DNA from: Verrucomicrobiota bacterium
GTDB lineage: Bacteria > Verrucomicrobiota > Verrucomicrobiia > JABWAM01
Assembly (NCBI GenBank): GCA_023269615.1
Contig: JAHFSY010000019.1
Span: 1 to 53,414, forward strand
Reading direction: 5' to 3'
Length of the DNA stretch: 53,414 bases
The stretch's first letter is position 1. The number at the start of each line of letters is the position of its first letter. The translations under genes were made by a program, and so were the position numbers. Shown piece by piece: positions 7,148-16,891 of the stretch. Below the pieces are notes generated by a model. That model saw only the letters and a list, made by a program, of their open reading frames with translations, had not been told where the DNA came from and searched no databases.

Positions 7148-7204
7148 CCTAATATGACGAATAACTGTAATATTGTCAATTAAATAACCTTTTAAGACGA
7201 ATAA
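7148..7204 (-). promoter_or_regulatory. Promoter and tandem operator-like repeats of the hipB-like gene
   Basis: On the minus strand, TTGACA (7174-7179) is followed after exactly 17 bases by CATATT (7151-7156), a good sigma-70 type promoter. Two 17-bp direct repeats, TTATTCGTCTTAAAAGG (7188-7204) and TTATTCGTCATATTAGG (7148-7164), agree at 14 of 17 positions and are 40 bp apart, close to four helical turns. One overlaps the -10 and the other lies upstream of the -35. The predicted transcription start is only a few bases before ATG 7141, so the mRNA may be nearly leaderless. Confidence 0.65.
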
Positions 7205-7289
7205 AGATGAAAGTAACGCAAAAGAAAAACAGGTTTGCCGCCCCTCTTTGTGCTCCTTGCGATCTTTTGCGGCCAAGAAATTTTCCGCA

Positions 7290-7312
7290 ACGGAGGGACG
7301 CTCCGTCGCGTC
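7290..7312. repeat. Family B palindrome, short copy
   Basis: ACGGAGGGACGCTCCGTCGC then GTCC. This is shorter than the consensus, with two bases lost in the left arm. The following CATGGGTTCAAGGGA matches the tail of the copy at 5163. Confidence 0.55.
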
Positions 7313-7486
7313 CATGGGTTCAAGGGAGTTTTGGTTTCGGATAGTATCAGGAGGCGTTGATGAGCTGGGAGAAGCCTCCGCACCCATCGCGTGCGGGTAT
7401 AAACCCGAATTCCTCTTGCCTTCCATCCCCGGTTGGCTCAAAAACCGAGGGAGCACCACCAACCATTATTTTGAAGGAGTCTTGTT

Positions 7487-7792
7487 ATGAGCGAAGCCGT
7501 TACGAAAGAAAAACTTGTTGAAGATGTAAAAGTCGTTTTGCATGACGCGGATGTTTTGCTGCGTGAAACCGCCGGCCAACTGGGCGAAAAAGCTCGTGAC
7601 GCACGCGAACGCCTCGAAAAGGGCATGAAGGTCGCCAAGGAGCGTTTGGGCGATCTCCAGCGCCAGTCCGTTGAACAGGCCAAGGCCGCAGCCAAGGCAA
7701 CCGACAATTTTGTGCATGAACATCCGTGGCAGTCGGTCGGCATCGGATTTGCACTCGGCGCACTGATTGGCGTGCTCATCGGACGCCGGTAA
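7487..7792 (+). CDS. DUF883 / ElaB-YqjD family membrane-anchored protein
   Basis: 101 residues with a strong Shine-Dalgarno (AAGGAG, seven bases before ATG). A long amphipathic helical region with heptad character (VKVVLHDADVLLRETAGQLG, ARDARERLEKGMKVAKERLG) is followed by HEHPWQSVGIGFALGALIG and VLIGRR, the C-terminal tail anchor typical of YqjD and ElaB. E. coli YqjD binds ribosomes at the membrane in stationary phase; that role is established for the homologue, not shown here. It is first in a three-gene unit with YqjE- and YqjK-like genes, the same order as in proteobacteria. Confidence 0.88.
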   Translation: MSEAVTKEKLVEDVKVVLHDADVLLRETAGQLGEKARDARERLEKGMKVAKERLGDLQRQSVEQAKAAAKATDNFVHEHPWQSVGIGFALGALIGVLIGRR

Positions 7793-7833
7793 AAGAGCGG
7801 GCGGTGGAGCGTCGAGTTCCCCGCCATGTTTTC

Positions 7834-8226
7834 ATGATGGAAGGCGAACCCACCATCTCCCGTCCCGAGGGGGGACTTCGGGCCTCGGTCAAGCGACTGC
7901 TGGAATCCGCCAGTTCATTTGCCGCCACGAAAGTTGAATTGGTGGGCATTGAGTTGCAGGAGGAAAAGCGAAATGTTGTCGAGATCCTGATCCTCGTCAC
8001 GACCACGCTCTTTTTCGGATTTGCCACGCTGACCTTGCTGACTTTCATCCTGATCCTGGCCTTTCCCAGTCCCTGGTGCCTGCTTGTCTTGTTTGTCCTC
8101 TACACCGCACTCACCCTGGTTTCCCTGGTCAAGCTGCGGCGAAAACTCAACACGGCCACGCAGTCATTCGAGGCCACCATCACTGAATTGAAAAAGGACA
8201 CCGAATGGGTTCGTCGCAATCTCTAG
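7834..8226 (+). CDS. YqjE-like membrane protein (phage holin superfamily III-like)
   Basis: 131 residues from ATG 7834 (ATG 7837 follows directly). An N-terminal soluble helix (LRASVKRLLESASSFAATKV, ELVGIELQEEKRNVVE) leads into two transmembrane helices, ILVTTTLFFGFATLTLLTFI and PWCLLVLFVLYTALTLVSLV, then a charged C-terminal helix. This is the DUF1469/YqjE layout. The start lies 41 bp after the YqjD-like gene, and the end overlaps the next gene by 22 bp. The role is unknown; the conserved trio suggests a membrane-associated stress function. Confidence 0.85.
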   Translation: MMEGEPTISRPEGGLRASVKRLLESASSFAATKVELVGIELQEEKRNVVEILILVTTTLFFGFATLTLLTFILILAFPSPWCLLVLFVLYTALTLVSLVKLRRKLNTATQSFEATITELKKDTEWVRRNL

Positions 8227-8528
8227 AAGAACTTGCCCTGTGCAAACGGCTGGTCCAGGCGCGGATGGACATCCATCGCACGGAGATGCTGGTTTATGGC
8301 GACCAGGTCGCGGCGCCCTTCCGCCGCATCGGCAAAAGCGTTCACGCGGTGGCCACCAACCCTTTCCTGCAAATCGGCCTCGTCGGGAGCGTGGGTTTCC
8401 TGATTGTTTCCAAACGCTTTACTTTTCTCCGAAAAGCCGCTGGCTGGCTGGTCCCCTTCATCCTCCCCCGCCTCCGCAATTTTGTCATGAACCGTGTCGC
8501 CTCCAGTTTCGCGCTGAAGAAACTGTGA
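8205..8528 (+). CDS. YqjK-like small protein
   Basis: 107 residues starting 22 bp inside the YqjE-like gene in another frame. The N-terminal half is a charged helix (LEELALCKRLVQARMDIHRT), followed by a weakly hydrophobic segment, NPFLQIGLVGSVGFLIVSKR, and a second, GWLVPFILPRLRNF. The position in the trio and this helix-plus-hydrophobic layout match YqjK (DUF4355-like small membrane-associated proteins). Similarity in detail is low, so the assignment is by context. Confidence 0.75.
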   Translation: MGSSQSLEELALCKRLVQARMDIHRTEMLVYGDQVAAPFRRIGKSVHAVATNPFLQIGLVGSVGFLIVSKRFTFLRKAAGWLVPFILPRLRNFVMNRVASSFALKKL

Positions 8529-8559
8529 GTAGTTGATCGGGTCCTGTTCCCGGTCCGTC

Positions 8560-8651
8560 CTCCGTGTTCTCCGTGCCTCCGTGGTTTTGTCCTTGCCCCC
8601 GGTTCGAAAAAAGAAGCGGATTATAACCACGGAGGCACGGAGGACACAGAG
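8560..8651. repeat. Inverted repeat with CCGTGCCTCCGTGG arms
   Basis: Arms of 27 bp at 8560-8586 and 8625-8651 match at 25 positions (core TCCGTGCCTCCGTGGTT) around a 38-bp loop. It lies exactly between the convergent yqjK-like and chagasin-like genes, so its transcript could fold as a bidirectional terminator-like stem, although no clear T-tract follows. A shorter relative is at 11296-11366. Confidence 0.75.
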
Positions 8652-8658
8652 TTCGGAG

Positions 8659-9060
8659 TTACGGGTGAACATTCACGGAGTACGTCTCGCTGCGCGCCGG
8701 CGCGGCGTTGGTTTCCCACGGGCGCACGTACTTGAATGAAATGCTGGTTCTCCCTTCGCCCACCCCGCGAAACGTCCAGACCTCAGCGCCTCCGGAGCCG
8801 GCCAGCGTCGGTTCGTCGTACCGGTACGCAGAACCCAGGAGCTTCACCCTGGTATCGTCAAGCGGCTGCGCGATCTGCCACTGATACCCCGTCGTGGGAT
8901 TGGCCTGCATCACGATTTTGAATTCCTGCCCGACCAGCGCGTCAATGGTCATCGAAGGATCATTAAATTTTGTCGGCGTTTCCGCGCAACCAACAAACCA
9001 CGAAAGAGAAAGGAGGAAAAGTGAGGTGCAAAAAAAGAAGGCGATGCGTGAAAGTTTCAT
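8659..9060 (-). CDS. Chagasin-type (MEROPS I42) cysteine protease inhibitor, lipoprotein
   Basis: 133 residues from ATG 9060. The signal sequence SRIAFFFCTSLFLLSLSWFV ends at GC with a lipobox-like VGC, so it is likely an outer- or inner-membrane lipoprotein. The inhibitor loops of the I42 family are all visible: NPTTGYQW (BC loop), GSGGAEVWTFRGVGEG (DE loop) and YVRPWE (FG loop, RPW). Family members block papain-like (C1) cysteine proteases. Longer frames upstream to 9207 are not credible because they run into a family B repeat. It is monocistronic, and no papain-like protease is in the window. The target may be external. Confidence 0.87.
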   Translation of the reverse strand: MKLSRIAFFFCTSLFLLSLSWFVGCAETPTKFNDPSMTIDALVGQEFKIVMQANPTTGYQWQIAQPLDDTRVKLLGSAYRYDEPTLAGSGGAEVWTFRGVGEGRTSISFKYVRPWETNAAPARSETYSVNVHP

Positions 9061-9120
9061 GAAGCGAGAGTGAAGCGCAATCCAGGGTGTTTCGCCATGG
9101 TATTTTTTAATCATGCGTGC

Positions 9121-9194
9121 ACCAACGGACACGACGGCTCGGCCTTCGCAGCCAATGCTGCTTTGGCGTAGGAGGCAGCGTGTCCCTCCGTTGG
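9121..9194. repeat. Family B palindrome with an enlarged loop
   Basis: ACCAACGGACACGACGGCTC at the left and GCGTGTCCCTCCGTTGGCCT at the right form the family B stem, but the loop is enlarged by GCAGCCAATGCTGC-like sequence. It lies between the chagasin-like gene and the groL terminator. Confidence 0.65.
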
Positions 9195-9205
9195 CCTGAG
9201 ACCCC

Positions 9206-9247
9206 AAAAAACAAGGGCGCCCCGGCCTTGCGACCGGGACGCCCTTG
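9206..9247 (-). terminator. Rho-independent terminator of groS-groL
   Basis: On the minus strand, CAAGGGCG-TCCCGG pairs with CCGGGG-CGCCCTTG around TCGCAAGG, followed directly by TTTTTT. It starts 32 bp after the groL stop codon. This is the clearest intrinsic terminator in the window. Confidence 0.93.
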
Positions 9248-9279
9248 GGGTTGATTGTTTTGGTTGAGTGGTTACGGGA

Positions 9280-10956
<1,677 letters not shown>

Positions 10957-11244
10957 TTAGTCAATGATGCCGAGGATGTCGTCTTCCCGAAGGATCTGAT
11001 GTTCCTCGCCGTCGATTTTGATTTCGGTGCCACCGTATTTGCTGACGAGCACACGGTCTCCGACCTTTACTTCGAAGGGGACCTTCTTGCCTTTGTCGTC
11101 GGTTTTGCCGGTGCCGACCGCGATCACCTTGCCCTCCTGGGGCTTTTCTTTGGCTGAGTCGGGGATGATGATGCCGCCCTTTTTGACTTCCTCTTCCTTG
11201 GCGGGCTTCACCAGCACCCGGTCGCCGATGGGTTTAACTTTCAT
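10957..11244 (-). CDS. groS: Co-chaperonin GroES
   Basis: 95 residues from ATG 11244 ([20 protein letters not shown]). The mobile loop [20 protein letters not shown] and the roof segment [20 protein letters not shown] are canonical. A longer frame upstream is non-coding. It forms the heptameric lid of GroEL and lies first in the groS-groL operon. There is no obvious Shine-Dalgarno, and I see no CIRCE element (TTAGCACTC with GAGTGCTAA) in the 186 bp before it, so HrcA control is not indicated. Confidence 0.97.
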   Translation of the reverse strand: MKVKPIGDRVLVKPAKEEEVKKGGIIIPDSAKEKPQEGKVIAVGTGKTDDKGKKVPFEVKVGDRVLVSKYGGTEIKIDGEEHQILREDDILGIID

Positions 11245-11295
11245 GCGTTGTATATGTTGGGTTTGTGCCGTGGTCCCGATTGCGAGAAAAAATAT

Positions 11296-11366
11296 GAGGA
11301 CACAGAGTGCATCCTCGCGCCCGGGCCAACGACTTGTGTTTGCTGTGGTTCTTTTTCTGTGTCCTC
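11296..11366. repeat. Inverted repeat GAGGACACAGA / TCTGTGTCCTC
   Basis: Perfect 11-bp arms at 11296-11306 and 11356-11366 in the region before groS. The words match the outer part of the 8560-8651 repeat. It is within the likely groS promoter region. Confidence 0.6.
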
Positions 11367-11430
11367 TTTTTTTTAGCGTTCGCCTCACCCCGACAAGGTC
11401 AGGGTGGGTTTCTGCGAAAATGTCCGGCGA

Positions 11431-13377
11431 TTATTTTTTCTTTTCGTCCACCACCTCGAAGTCGGCGTCCACCACCTTGTCCTTCGAGTCGCCGTTGTGC
11501 TCCGCCTTGCCGTCAGGCTGGGGTCCACCCGCTCCATCTGGCGCAGGTCCCGCGCCTTTCTGGGCCTTGGCATGTTCGTACATCTTGGCGGCGATGGCGT
11601 GAAGCGCCTCGGTGAGAGACTCCTGTCCCTTGCGCATGGCATCGTCGTTGTCGTCCTTGAGGGCTTTTTCGAGATCGGCGATGGCCGTTTCGGCCTTCTT
11701 CTTGTCGTCGTCCGAAATCTTGTCGCCCGCGTCCTTGAGTGTCTTTTTCGCCTGGTACACGGCGTTGTCGCTGTGGTTGCGCAGCTCGATTTTTTCCGCC
11801 GCCTTCTTGTCGTCCTCGGCGTGCAGCTCGGCGTCCTTCGCCATCTTTTCCACCTCGTCCTTCGAGAGGCCGCTCGATGCGGTGATGGTGATCTTCTGCT
11901 CCTTGTTGGTGCCAAGGTCCTTTGCCGTCACGTGCAGGATGCCGTTGGCGTCAATGTCAAACGTCACCTCGATCTGGGGCGTGCCGCGCGCGGCGGGCGG
12001 GATGCCGTCGAGCTTAAAAATACCGATGCGCTTGTTGTCGCGGCTCATCTTGCGCTCACCTTGCAGGATCACGATGTCCACCGCCGGTTGGCTGTCGGAT
12101 GCCGTGCTGAAGATTTCACTCTTCTTCGTCGGGATCGTCGTGTTGCGGGGAATCATCGGGGTGGCAATACCGCCCATCGTCTCGATTGAAAGAGAAAGAG
12201 GGGTTACGTCGAGCAGGAGCACGTCCTTCACTTCGCCCTTGAGCACGCCGCCCTGGATCGCCGCGCCCACGGCCACAACCTCGTCGGGGTTCACGCCCTT
12301 GTGCGGCTCCTTCTTCACGAGGCCATGCGCGGTCTCGATCACCTTGGGCATGCGCGTCATGCCGCCAACCAGCACCAGCTCGTCAATCTGCGACGCGCTG
12401 ATCTTGGCGTCATCAAGGCACGATTTCACGGGGCGGATCGTGCGCTCGAAAAGATCGTCGCACAATTGCTCCAGCTTCGCGCGCGTGAGCGTCTTGGTGA
12501 TGTGCTTGGGTCCGCTCGCGTCGGCAGTGATGAACGGGAGATTGATGTCGTATTGCTGCGACGAGGAGAGCGCCTTCTTGGCCTTCTCGGATTCCTCCTT
12601 GAGGCGTTGGAGCGCATCCGGTTGCTTCGAAAGATCAATCGCAGTGTCCTTCTTGAATTCGCCCACAAGCCAGTCCACCACGCGGTTGTCCCAGTCGTCG
12701 CCGCCGAGGTGCGTGTCGCCGTTGGTCGCCTTCACCTCGAACACGCCGTCGCCGATTTCCAGCACCGAGATGTCGAACGTGCCGCCGCCCAGGTCGTACA
12801 CTGCGATCTTCTCGTCCTTCTTCTTGTCGAGCCCATAGGCAAGCGAAGCCGCCGTGGGTTCGTTGATGATGCGGAGTACTTCAAGTCCCGCGATCTTGCC
12901 GGCGTCCTTGGTTGCCTGGCGCTGGCTGTCATTGAAATAAGCGGGAACCGTGATGACGGCCTGCGTGATTTTTTCACCGAGCTTGGCTTCCGCATCGGCC
13001 TTGAGCTTGGAAAGGATCATCGCGGAGACTTCCTGGGGCGAATAACGCTTCGTCTTGCCGCCATCCTCCACATCCACATGGGCGTCACCATTGTCAGCCT
13101 TCACCACCTTGTAAGGCACGCGCTTTGCTTCCTCGCTGATTTCCTCAAATTTGCGTCCCATGAAACGCTTGATCGAATAAACCGTGTTTCGCGGATTGGT
13201 GATGGCCTGGTTTTTTGCGAGCTTGCCGACGAGACGATCGCCGGTTTTTGTGAACGCGACCACCGAGGGCGTCGTGCGTTCACCTTCCGCATTTTCCAAA
13301 ACAACCGGCTCCCCGCCTTCCATGATTGCCATGCAAGAGTTGGTCGTTCCTAAATCAATTCCAAGGACTTTAGCCAT
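11431..13377 (-). CDS. dnaK: Chaperone DnaK (Hsp70)
   Basis: 648-residue Hsp70. The nucleotide-binding domain is marked by [56 protein letters not shown] and [13 protein letters not shown]. The substrate-binding domain starts around [18 protein letters not shown]. The C-terminal lid is rich in Lys and Glu, then Gly/Pro, and ends [14 protein letters not shown]. It folds nascent and stress-damaged proteins with DnaJ and GrpE, neither of which is adjacent. It is monocistronic, 54 bp upstream of the region that leads to groS. A perfect sigma-54 type promoter lies 32 bp upstream. No Shine-Dalgarno precedes the ATG. Confidence 0.98.
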   Translation of the reverse strand: MAKVLGIDLGTTNSCMAIMEGGEPVVLENAEGERTTPSVVAFTKTGDRLVGKLAKNQAITNPRNTVYSIKRFMGRKFEEISEEAKRVPYKVVKADNGDAHVDVEDGGKTKRYSPQEVSAMILSKLKADAEAKLGEKITQAVITVPAYFNDSQRQATKDAGKIAGLEVLRIINEPTAASLAYGLDKKKDEKIAVYDLGGGTFDISVLEIGDGVFEVKATNGDTHLGGDDWDNRVVDWLVGEFKKDTAIDLSKQPDALQRLKEESEKAKKALSSSQQYDINLPFITADASGPKHITKTLTRAKLEQLCDDLFERTIRPVKSCLDDAKISASQIDELVLVGGMTRMPKVIETAHGLVKKEPHKGVNPDEVVAVGAAIQGGVLKGEVKDVLLLDVTPLSLSIETMGGIATPMIPRNTTIPTKKSEIFSTASDSQPAVDIVILQGERKMSRDNKRIGIFKLDGIPPAARGTPQIEVTFDIDANGILHVTAKDLGTNKEQKITITASSGLSKDEVEKMAKDAELHAEDDKKAAEKIELRNHSDNAVYQAKKTLKDAGDKISDDDKKKAETAIADLEKALKDDNDDAMRKGQESLTEALHAIAAKMYEHAKAQKGAGPAPDGAGGPQPDGKAEHNGDSKDKVVDADFEVVDEKKK

Positions 13378-13408
13378 AAGGTTTTTGTGGTTTAACTACC
13401 ATCCAACC

Positions 13409-13425
13409 AGCAAAGACCGTGCCAA
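13409..13425 (-). promoter_or_regulatory. Sigma-54 type promoter of dnaK
   Basis: On the minus strand the sequence is TTGGCACGGTCTTTGCT. It matches the -24/-12 consensus TGGCACG-N4-TTGCW at every fixed position, with the GG and GC doublets separated by the required ten bases. The predicted start is near 13398, about 20 bases before the dnaK ATG at 13377. Sigma-54 promoters need an enhancer-binding activator; none is encoded in the window, and no activator site was recognised upstream. Confidence 0.75.
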
Positions 13426-13570
13426 GTCTTGAAATTTTACATAAACTGCTTGTTCCAAGGTATTTATGAATAAAAATTGGTTTTGCATTCTAAGTCGAAA
13501 ATGCGACGGAACGGCTCATCTCAATAAAGCAAGAGACATTACGGCATATGTGACAAAAATCCAAATTCCG

Positions 13571-13672
13571 AGGTAGGGCGTGCTCGCCGAGCGCGCCGAA
13601 ACAGTGCTCATGGAAAGTGCGCGTGTGACTTCGAAAGAGAACGATGCGCACTCGGCGAGCACGCCCTACCTT
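13571..13672. repeat. Inverted repeat with 21-bp perfect arms
   Basis: AGGTAGGGCGTGCTCGCCGA with a further G at 13571-13591 is exactly reverse-complemented at 13651-13671, around a loop of about 59 bp. It lies between dnaK and the unknown gene at 13672, whose stop codon touches the right arm. Confidence 0.8.
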
Positions 13673-14394
13673 CAATCGGCCTGCGATGAAGATGTTTGCG
13701 GAAGAATGGTGCTCCCGTCGCCGAGGGAGATGATGCGGTCAGTCATATCGTTCAGGGCCAATCGGATGGCGTGGAATTGCTCGGCGAGGCGTGAGAAGAT
13801 CGGCGTCAGTTCCAATTGTTGTGCGAGGCGATGGTCCCCCGCCACGCGGAAGTTGGCGCTGCCGAGGCTTTCGTAGTATTCCATTTCGGGCGCGCCCCGA
13901 AACTGGGCGCGGAAATGGACCCGCTCAGGAAATACGCCAGACAAAAATAGCGAATGGTTGCCCACATGCGCGCGAATCAGGAAACGTGTGCGCTCATCTG
14001 ATTTTTCGATCGCCGCCAGCATGTCCACGAGATAATCCATCGGCTGGCTCCCCTCGGGCAATGGATTGCGGGCGCGCTCGGCAAGAGAAAATTCCGCCAG
14101 AAGCTCAGCCACGTAATCGGCCACGGCCCGGTCATCAATCCCCGACCGCCGCAGCACGTGGCGCACGAGGATGTAAAAATAAAACTGCTTCGACACACGA
14201 AGGCAGACCGCATTCTCCAGCAGCGCACGGAAAATCATGTCGTCATCGAGTATCACATCCAGTGAGTCCGGGTCGGTAAAAAGCCTGACGAGCGACTGGA
14301 CGCGATCGGACGCGGGGGTGAGCACGGACACCACGAAATCCATGTCCTCCGATGTGAACTGGGCCCGGCAGTTCGGTTGGATGATCGTCACCAT
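13672..14394 (-). CDS. Conserved-looking protein of unknown function
   Basis: 240 residues if begun at ATG 14394 (MVTIIQPNCRAQFTSEDMDF). The frame extends to a TTG at 14433 without support. The protein is soluble, rich in acidic and leucine residues, and mostly helical by eye. Notable segments are LDDDMIFRALLENAVCLRVS, KQFYFYILVRHVLRRSGIDD, VADYVAELLAEFSLAERARN and FLIRAHVGNHSLFLSGVFPE. No motif that I know is present. Codon use and reading-frame quality match the neighbours, so I regard it as real. It is followed downstream by the pseudopilin gene's region in the opposite order, with no evident operon. Confidence 0.75.
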   Translation of the reverse strand: MVTIIQPNCRAQFTSEDMDFVVSVLTPASDRVQSLVRLFTDPDSLDVILDDDMIFRALLENAVCLRVSKQFYFYILVRHVLRRSGIDDRAVADYVAELLAEFSLAERARNPLPEGSQPMDYLVDMLAAIEKSDERTRFLIRAHVGNHSLFLSGVFPERVHFRAQFRGAPEMEYYESLGSANFRVAGDHRLAQQLELTPIFSRLAEQFHAIRLALNDMTDRIISLGDGSTILPQTSSSQAD

Positions 14395-14492
14395 CGTCTT
14401 GGGACAACCTAACACGTTGTGGCGGAAAGACAAGGGGAGAGGAGAAGGCGGCTCTCATGCCGAGCTTTGAAATTCAGGCTGTCCTCACGCGC

Positions 14493-15176
14493 TCAGGGAT
14501 CCCAGGTCCAATCCACGGCGTTCGTTCCAAAGGGGCCCTGCATGAACGAAATGTGGCCGTCGGCAAAGCATACATTGACCTTTCCTCCCTGGTGCCACGG
14601 CGTCCCTCCCTGCACCAGGTTGCCGTCGAGAAAAACCACCGTCCGCGCCGTGTCGCGCACGGATGAAAATCGAATGGCATCGAGCCCTTTTCCCAATCCG
14701 CTGAAGGGATCGCCCGTCGCGTTGAAGTTGTAGCTGTTTCCCACCCAGTCAAAAAGGGAGTTGTTGCCCCAGGGCCCGCCCAGCGTGTCGGAGGGACAAT
14801 GAAAAACCTCGGTCTTTTTTCCCACGTATTTGTTGAGGGGCCGCGGCACGATGTTGTTAAACAGGCCGCCCTGGGCGGTGTCCAGGTTGTTCGTTTCCCT
14901 TCCTCCGTACACATACCAATCCATGCCCTGCGTATCAATATTCGTGCCCTTCCAGAATACAATTTCATCCGAGTCCTGCAAGTAAAGGGTCAATGCGGCA
15001 AAAATCTGATGAACATTGCTCACGCACTTGGCGACCTTCGCCCGCTCCCTGGCCGTTTTCATCGCGGAAAGAATCAGCCCGGCAAGAATTCCGATGATGC
15101 AGATGACCACGAGCAGCTCCACGAGCGTGAAGCACGCCCGTTTTCGAAACGCCCCGGATGAAGAAAAGGATTTCAA
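14493..15176 (-). CDS. Type II/IV pseudopilin-like protein with H-X9-DG type C-terminus
   Basis: About 227 residues. No ATG is well placed; TTG 15176 is the first start after the UbiB-like stop codon (15188) and gives LKSFSSSGAFRKRACFTLVE as N-terminus. FTLVELLVVICIIGILAGL is the class III prepilin cleavage and N-methylation motif with Glu at +5. The C-terminal part contains KVNVCFADGHISFM, the H-x-DG processing-associated motif of verrucomicrobial and planctomycetal pilin-like proteins, here with ten instead of nine residues after His. It is exported and probably forms a minor filament or scaffold. It may be translationally coupled to the ubiB-like gene. No secretion machinery is adjacent. 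Confidence 0.8.
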   Translation of the reverse strand: MKSFSSSGAFRKRACFTLVELLVVICIIGILAGLILSAMKTARERAKVAKCVSNVHQIFAALTLYLQDSDEIVFWKGTNIDTQGMDWYVYGGRETNNLDTAQGGLFNNIVPRPLNKYVGKKTEVFHCPSDTLGGPWGNNSLFDWVGNSYNFNATGDPFSGLGKGLDAIRFSSVRDTARTVVFLDGNLVQGGTPWHQGGKVNVCFADGHISFMQGPFGTNAVDWTWDP

Positions 15177-15187
15177 TGGAATCTTGA

Positions 15188-16891
15188 TCAGAGCCCACCA
15201 TGCTTCCAGATGGAAATAAAAAGACGCAATCCCATCATGAGGCCGAGGACCAGTCCCAAAATCCCCAGCACCGGTATGCCGTTCCAGACAGGAGGCACCT
15301 TGGAAAGCACCAGCAGTCCCGAACAAATCAGCACGGATGCAGCAAGGATGGCATCCACAAGGCGGTTTGCGATGTGGTTCATTGTTTTTCGCAGCGGCTC
15401 GAACCCATCGGGATTGATCCGGTGCTCAACAGGAATCGTGTAATTTCCGCTTTTCACGCGGTTGTACACGTCCCGAAAATCCTCCGGAAAATCCTTCAGG
15501 AAATCGAAGCCATCCGCCATCGCCTTGTACAAACCTTTCAGCATCCGCATGGGATCGTATTTCCCCTTGATGACCTCGGTGGCGTAAGGTTCGCCGAAAT
15601 GGGCGAAATTCAAGTCCGGGTTCAATGCCTGGCCGATGGCTTCCACCTGCGTAAGCGCCTTGATGCCCAGGTAAAACTCCGCCTTCATCCGCAACTTGTG
15701 GGTCATCAGCAGGTCGAGAAGCCGGTTGAGCACAAAACCGAGCTTCAAATCCTTCAAGGGCTTGTCGAGGTGCTGCTGCGCAAACGCCTCGACATCCGCG
15801 CCCAGTTTTCGCTGGTCTTCCACAAAACCCTGTTCCGACATCCCAAGGACGGACCGGGTCACCTGCCGCTCATCCTTGTCAACCAGCCCCATGATCATGC
15901 CGGCGATGTCCTCGCGGAAATCCGCAGTCAGGCTTCCCATCATGCCGTAGTCGTACAAGCCCATCACGCCGCCCGGGAGGACGGTGACATTTCCAGGATG
16001 CGGGTCCCCGTGAAAAAATCCGAACTGGAAGATTTGCTGGAAAACCAGCTTGGACATTTTTTCGGAATACTTGACGGGGTCAATGCGATGGGCCCGCAAC
16101 TCCTCGGGGTTGTCCACCTGGTAACCGGACATGAATTCCATGGCCAGCACGCGTTGCGTGGTGATCTCGTGATAGAGGTGAGGCACGTGGATGCCGCGGT
16201 TGCCGTGAAATTGCTTTGCGAACCGATCCATGTTCTGGGCCTCGTGGCTGAAATCCAGCTCCTGCATCAGGGTCCTCGCAAACTCGCGGACAACCCCCAC
16301 CGGGTTCAGGGCGGCGAGCTCCTCCACATGACGGTCGAGAAACCGCGCGACATCCGCGAGGATGGCCAGGTCCACCTCGATGTTTTTGGAAATGTCGGGG
16401 CGCTGCACTTTCACGGCCACGATATCGCCCCCGCGCAGGACGGCGCGATGGACCTGGGCCATGGAGGCGGACGCGATCGGGGTTTCATCAAATTCCTTGA
16501 AGACCTGGTCCAGGGGTTTTCCGAGCTCCTCCTCCACGATCCGCTTCGCATCGGCCCCGGGAAACGGCGCCACCGAGTTTTGGAGCTTGCGAAGCTCGTT
16601 GTAAAATTCCTCGTTCACAAGGTCGCGGCGCGAGCTGAGAATCTGTCCGAGCTTGACGAACGTGGGCCCGAGTTCCTCCAGTGCCATGCGAAAGCGTTCC
16701 GCCGGCCGCTTGTTCAGCATCTCCTTGTGGTCCACAAAAAGCTGCGCCTGGCTGATCTCCAGCAGCTTCTGCAGGTGCACCATTTTCAGCACGTCGGCAA
16801 AGCCATGCTTGAAGAAAACCTGGAAAATCTGGCGGTACCGGGGGAGGTGCGAGTAGATCTCGACCGCCATCTTGATTTGTTTGACAACCAT
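15188..16891 (-). CDS. AarF/ABC1/UbiB family kinase-like protein
   Basis: 567 residues from ATG 16891. Family hallmarks are visible: LGPTFVKLGQILSSRRDLVN (KxGQ motif), VAVKVQRPDISKNIEVDLAI (ATP-binding lysine), FGFFHGDPHPGNVTVLPGGV (catalytic loop) and LYDYGMMGSLTADFREDI (DFG equivalent). The C-terminus ends with two hydrophobic helices (VDAILAASVLICSGLLVLSK, GILGLVLGLMMGLRLFISIW), as in membrane-bound members. Family proteins support ubiquinone or other isoprenoid-lipid metabolism through ATPase activity at the membrane. No quinone genes are adjacent. Upstream in-frame starts (16933, 16948) are less likely. Confidence 0.92.
   Translation of the reverse strand: MVVKQIKMAVEIYSHLPRYRQIFQVFFKHGFADVLKMVHLQKLLEISQAQLFVDHKEMLNKRPAERFRMALEELGPTFVKLGQILSSRRDLVNEEFYNELRKLQNSVAPFPGADAKRIVEEELGKPLDQVFKEFDETPIASASMAQVHRAVLRGGDIVAVKVQRPDISKNIEVDLAILADVARFLDRHVEELAALNPVGVVREFARTLMQELDFSHEAQNMDRFAKQFHGNRGIHVPHLYHEITTQRVLAMEFMSGYQVDNPEELRAHRIDPVKYSEKMSKLVFQQIFQFGFFHGDPHPGNVTVLPGGVMGLYDYGMMGSLTADFREDIAGMIMGLVDKDERQVTRSVLGMSEQGFVEDQRKLGADVEAFAQQHLDKPLKDLKLGFVLNRLLDLLMTHKLRMKAEFYLGIKALTQVEAIGQALNPDLNFAHFGEPYATEVIKGKYDPMRMLKGLYKAMADGFDFLKDFPEDFRDVYNRVKSGNYTIPVEHRINPDGFEPLRKTMNHIANRLVDAILAASVLICSGLLVLSKVPPVWNGIPVLGILGLVLGLMMGLRLFISIWKHGGL

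Larger units (their letters stand above)
7142..7486. other. Divergent intergenic region hipB-like / yqjD-like
   Basis: 345 bp. The left part carries the promoter described above. The middle (about 7220-7275) has a phrase, TTTGTGCTCCTTGCGATC with TTTTGCGGCC, related to the inside of the 214-bp element. A degenerate family B repeat follows at 7290-7312. The last 90 bp should hold the promoter of the plus-strand trio, but no strong box is evident. Confidence 0.55.

Noticed and set aside
11386..11406. Nine-pair hairpin after dnaK as a terminator
   Set aside because: The stem is good (CACCCTGAC with GTCGGGGTG), but no T-tract follows on the minus strand; the A-run there is on the wrong side.
11245..11430. 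CIRCE/HrcA operator before groS
   Set aside because: No TTAGCACTC-N9-GAGTGCTAA or near match; only an unrelated GAGGACACAGA inverted repeat is present.
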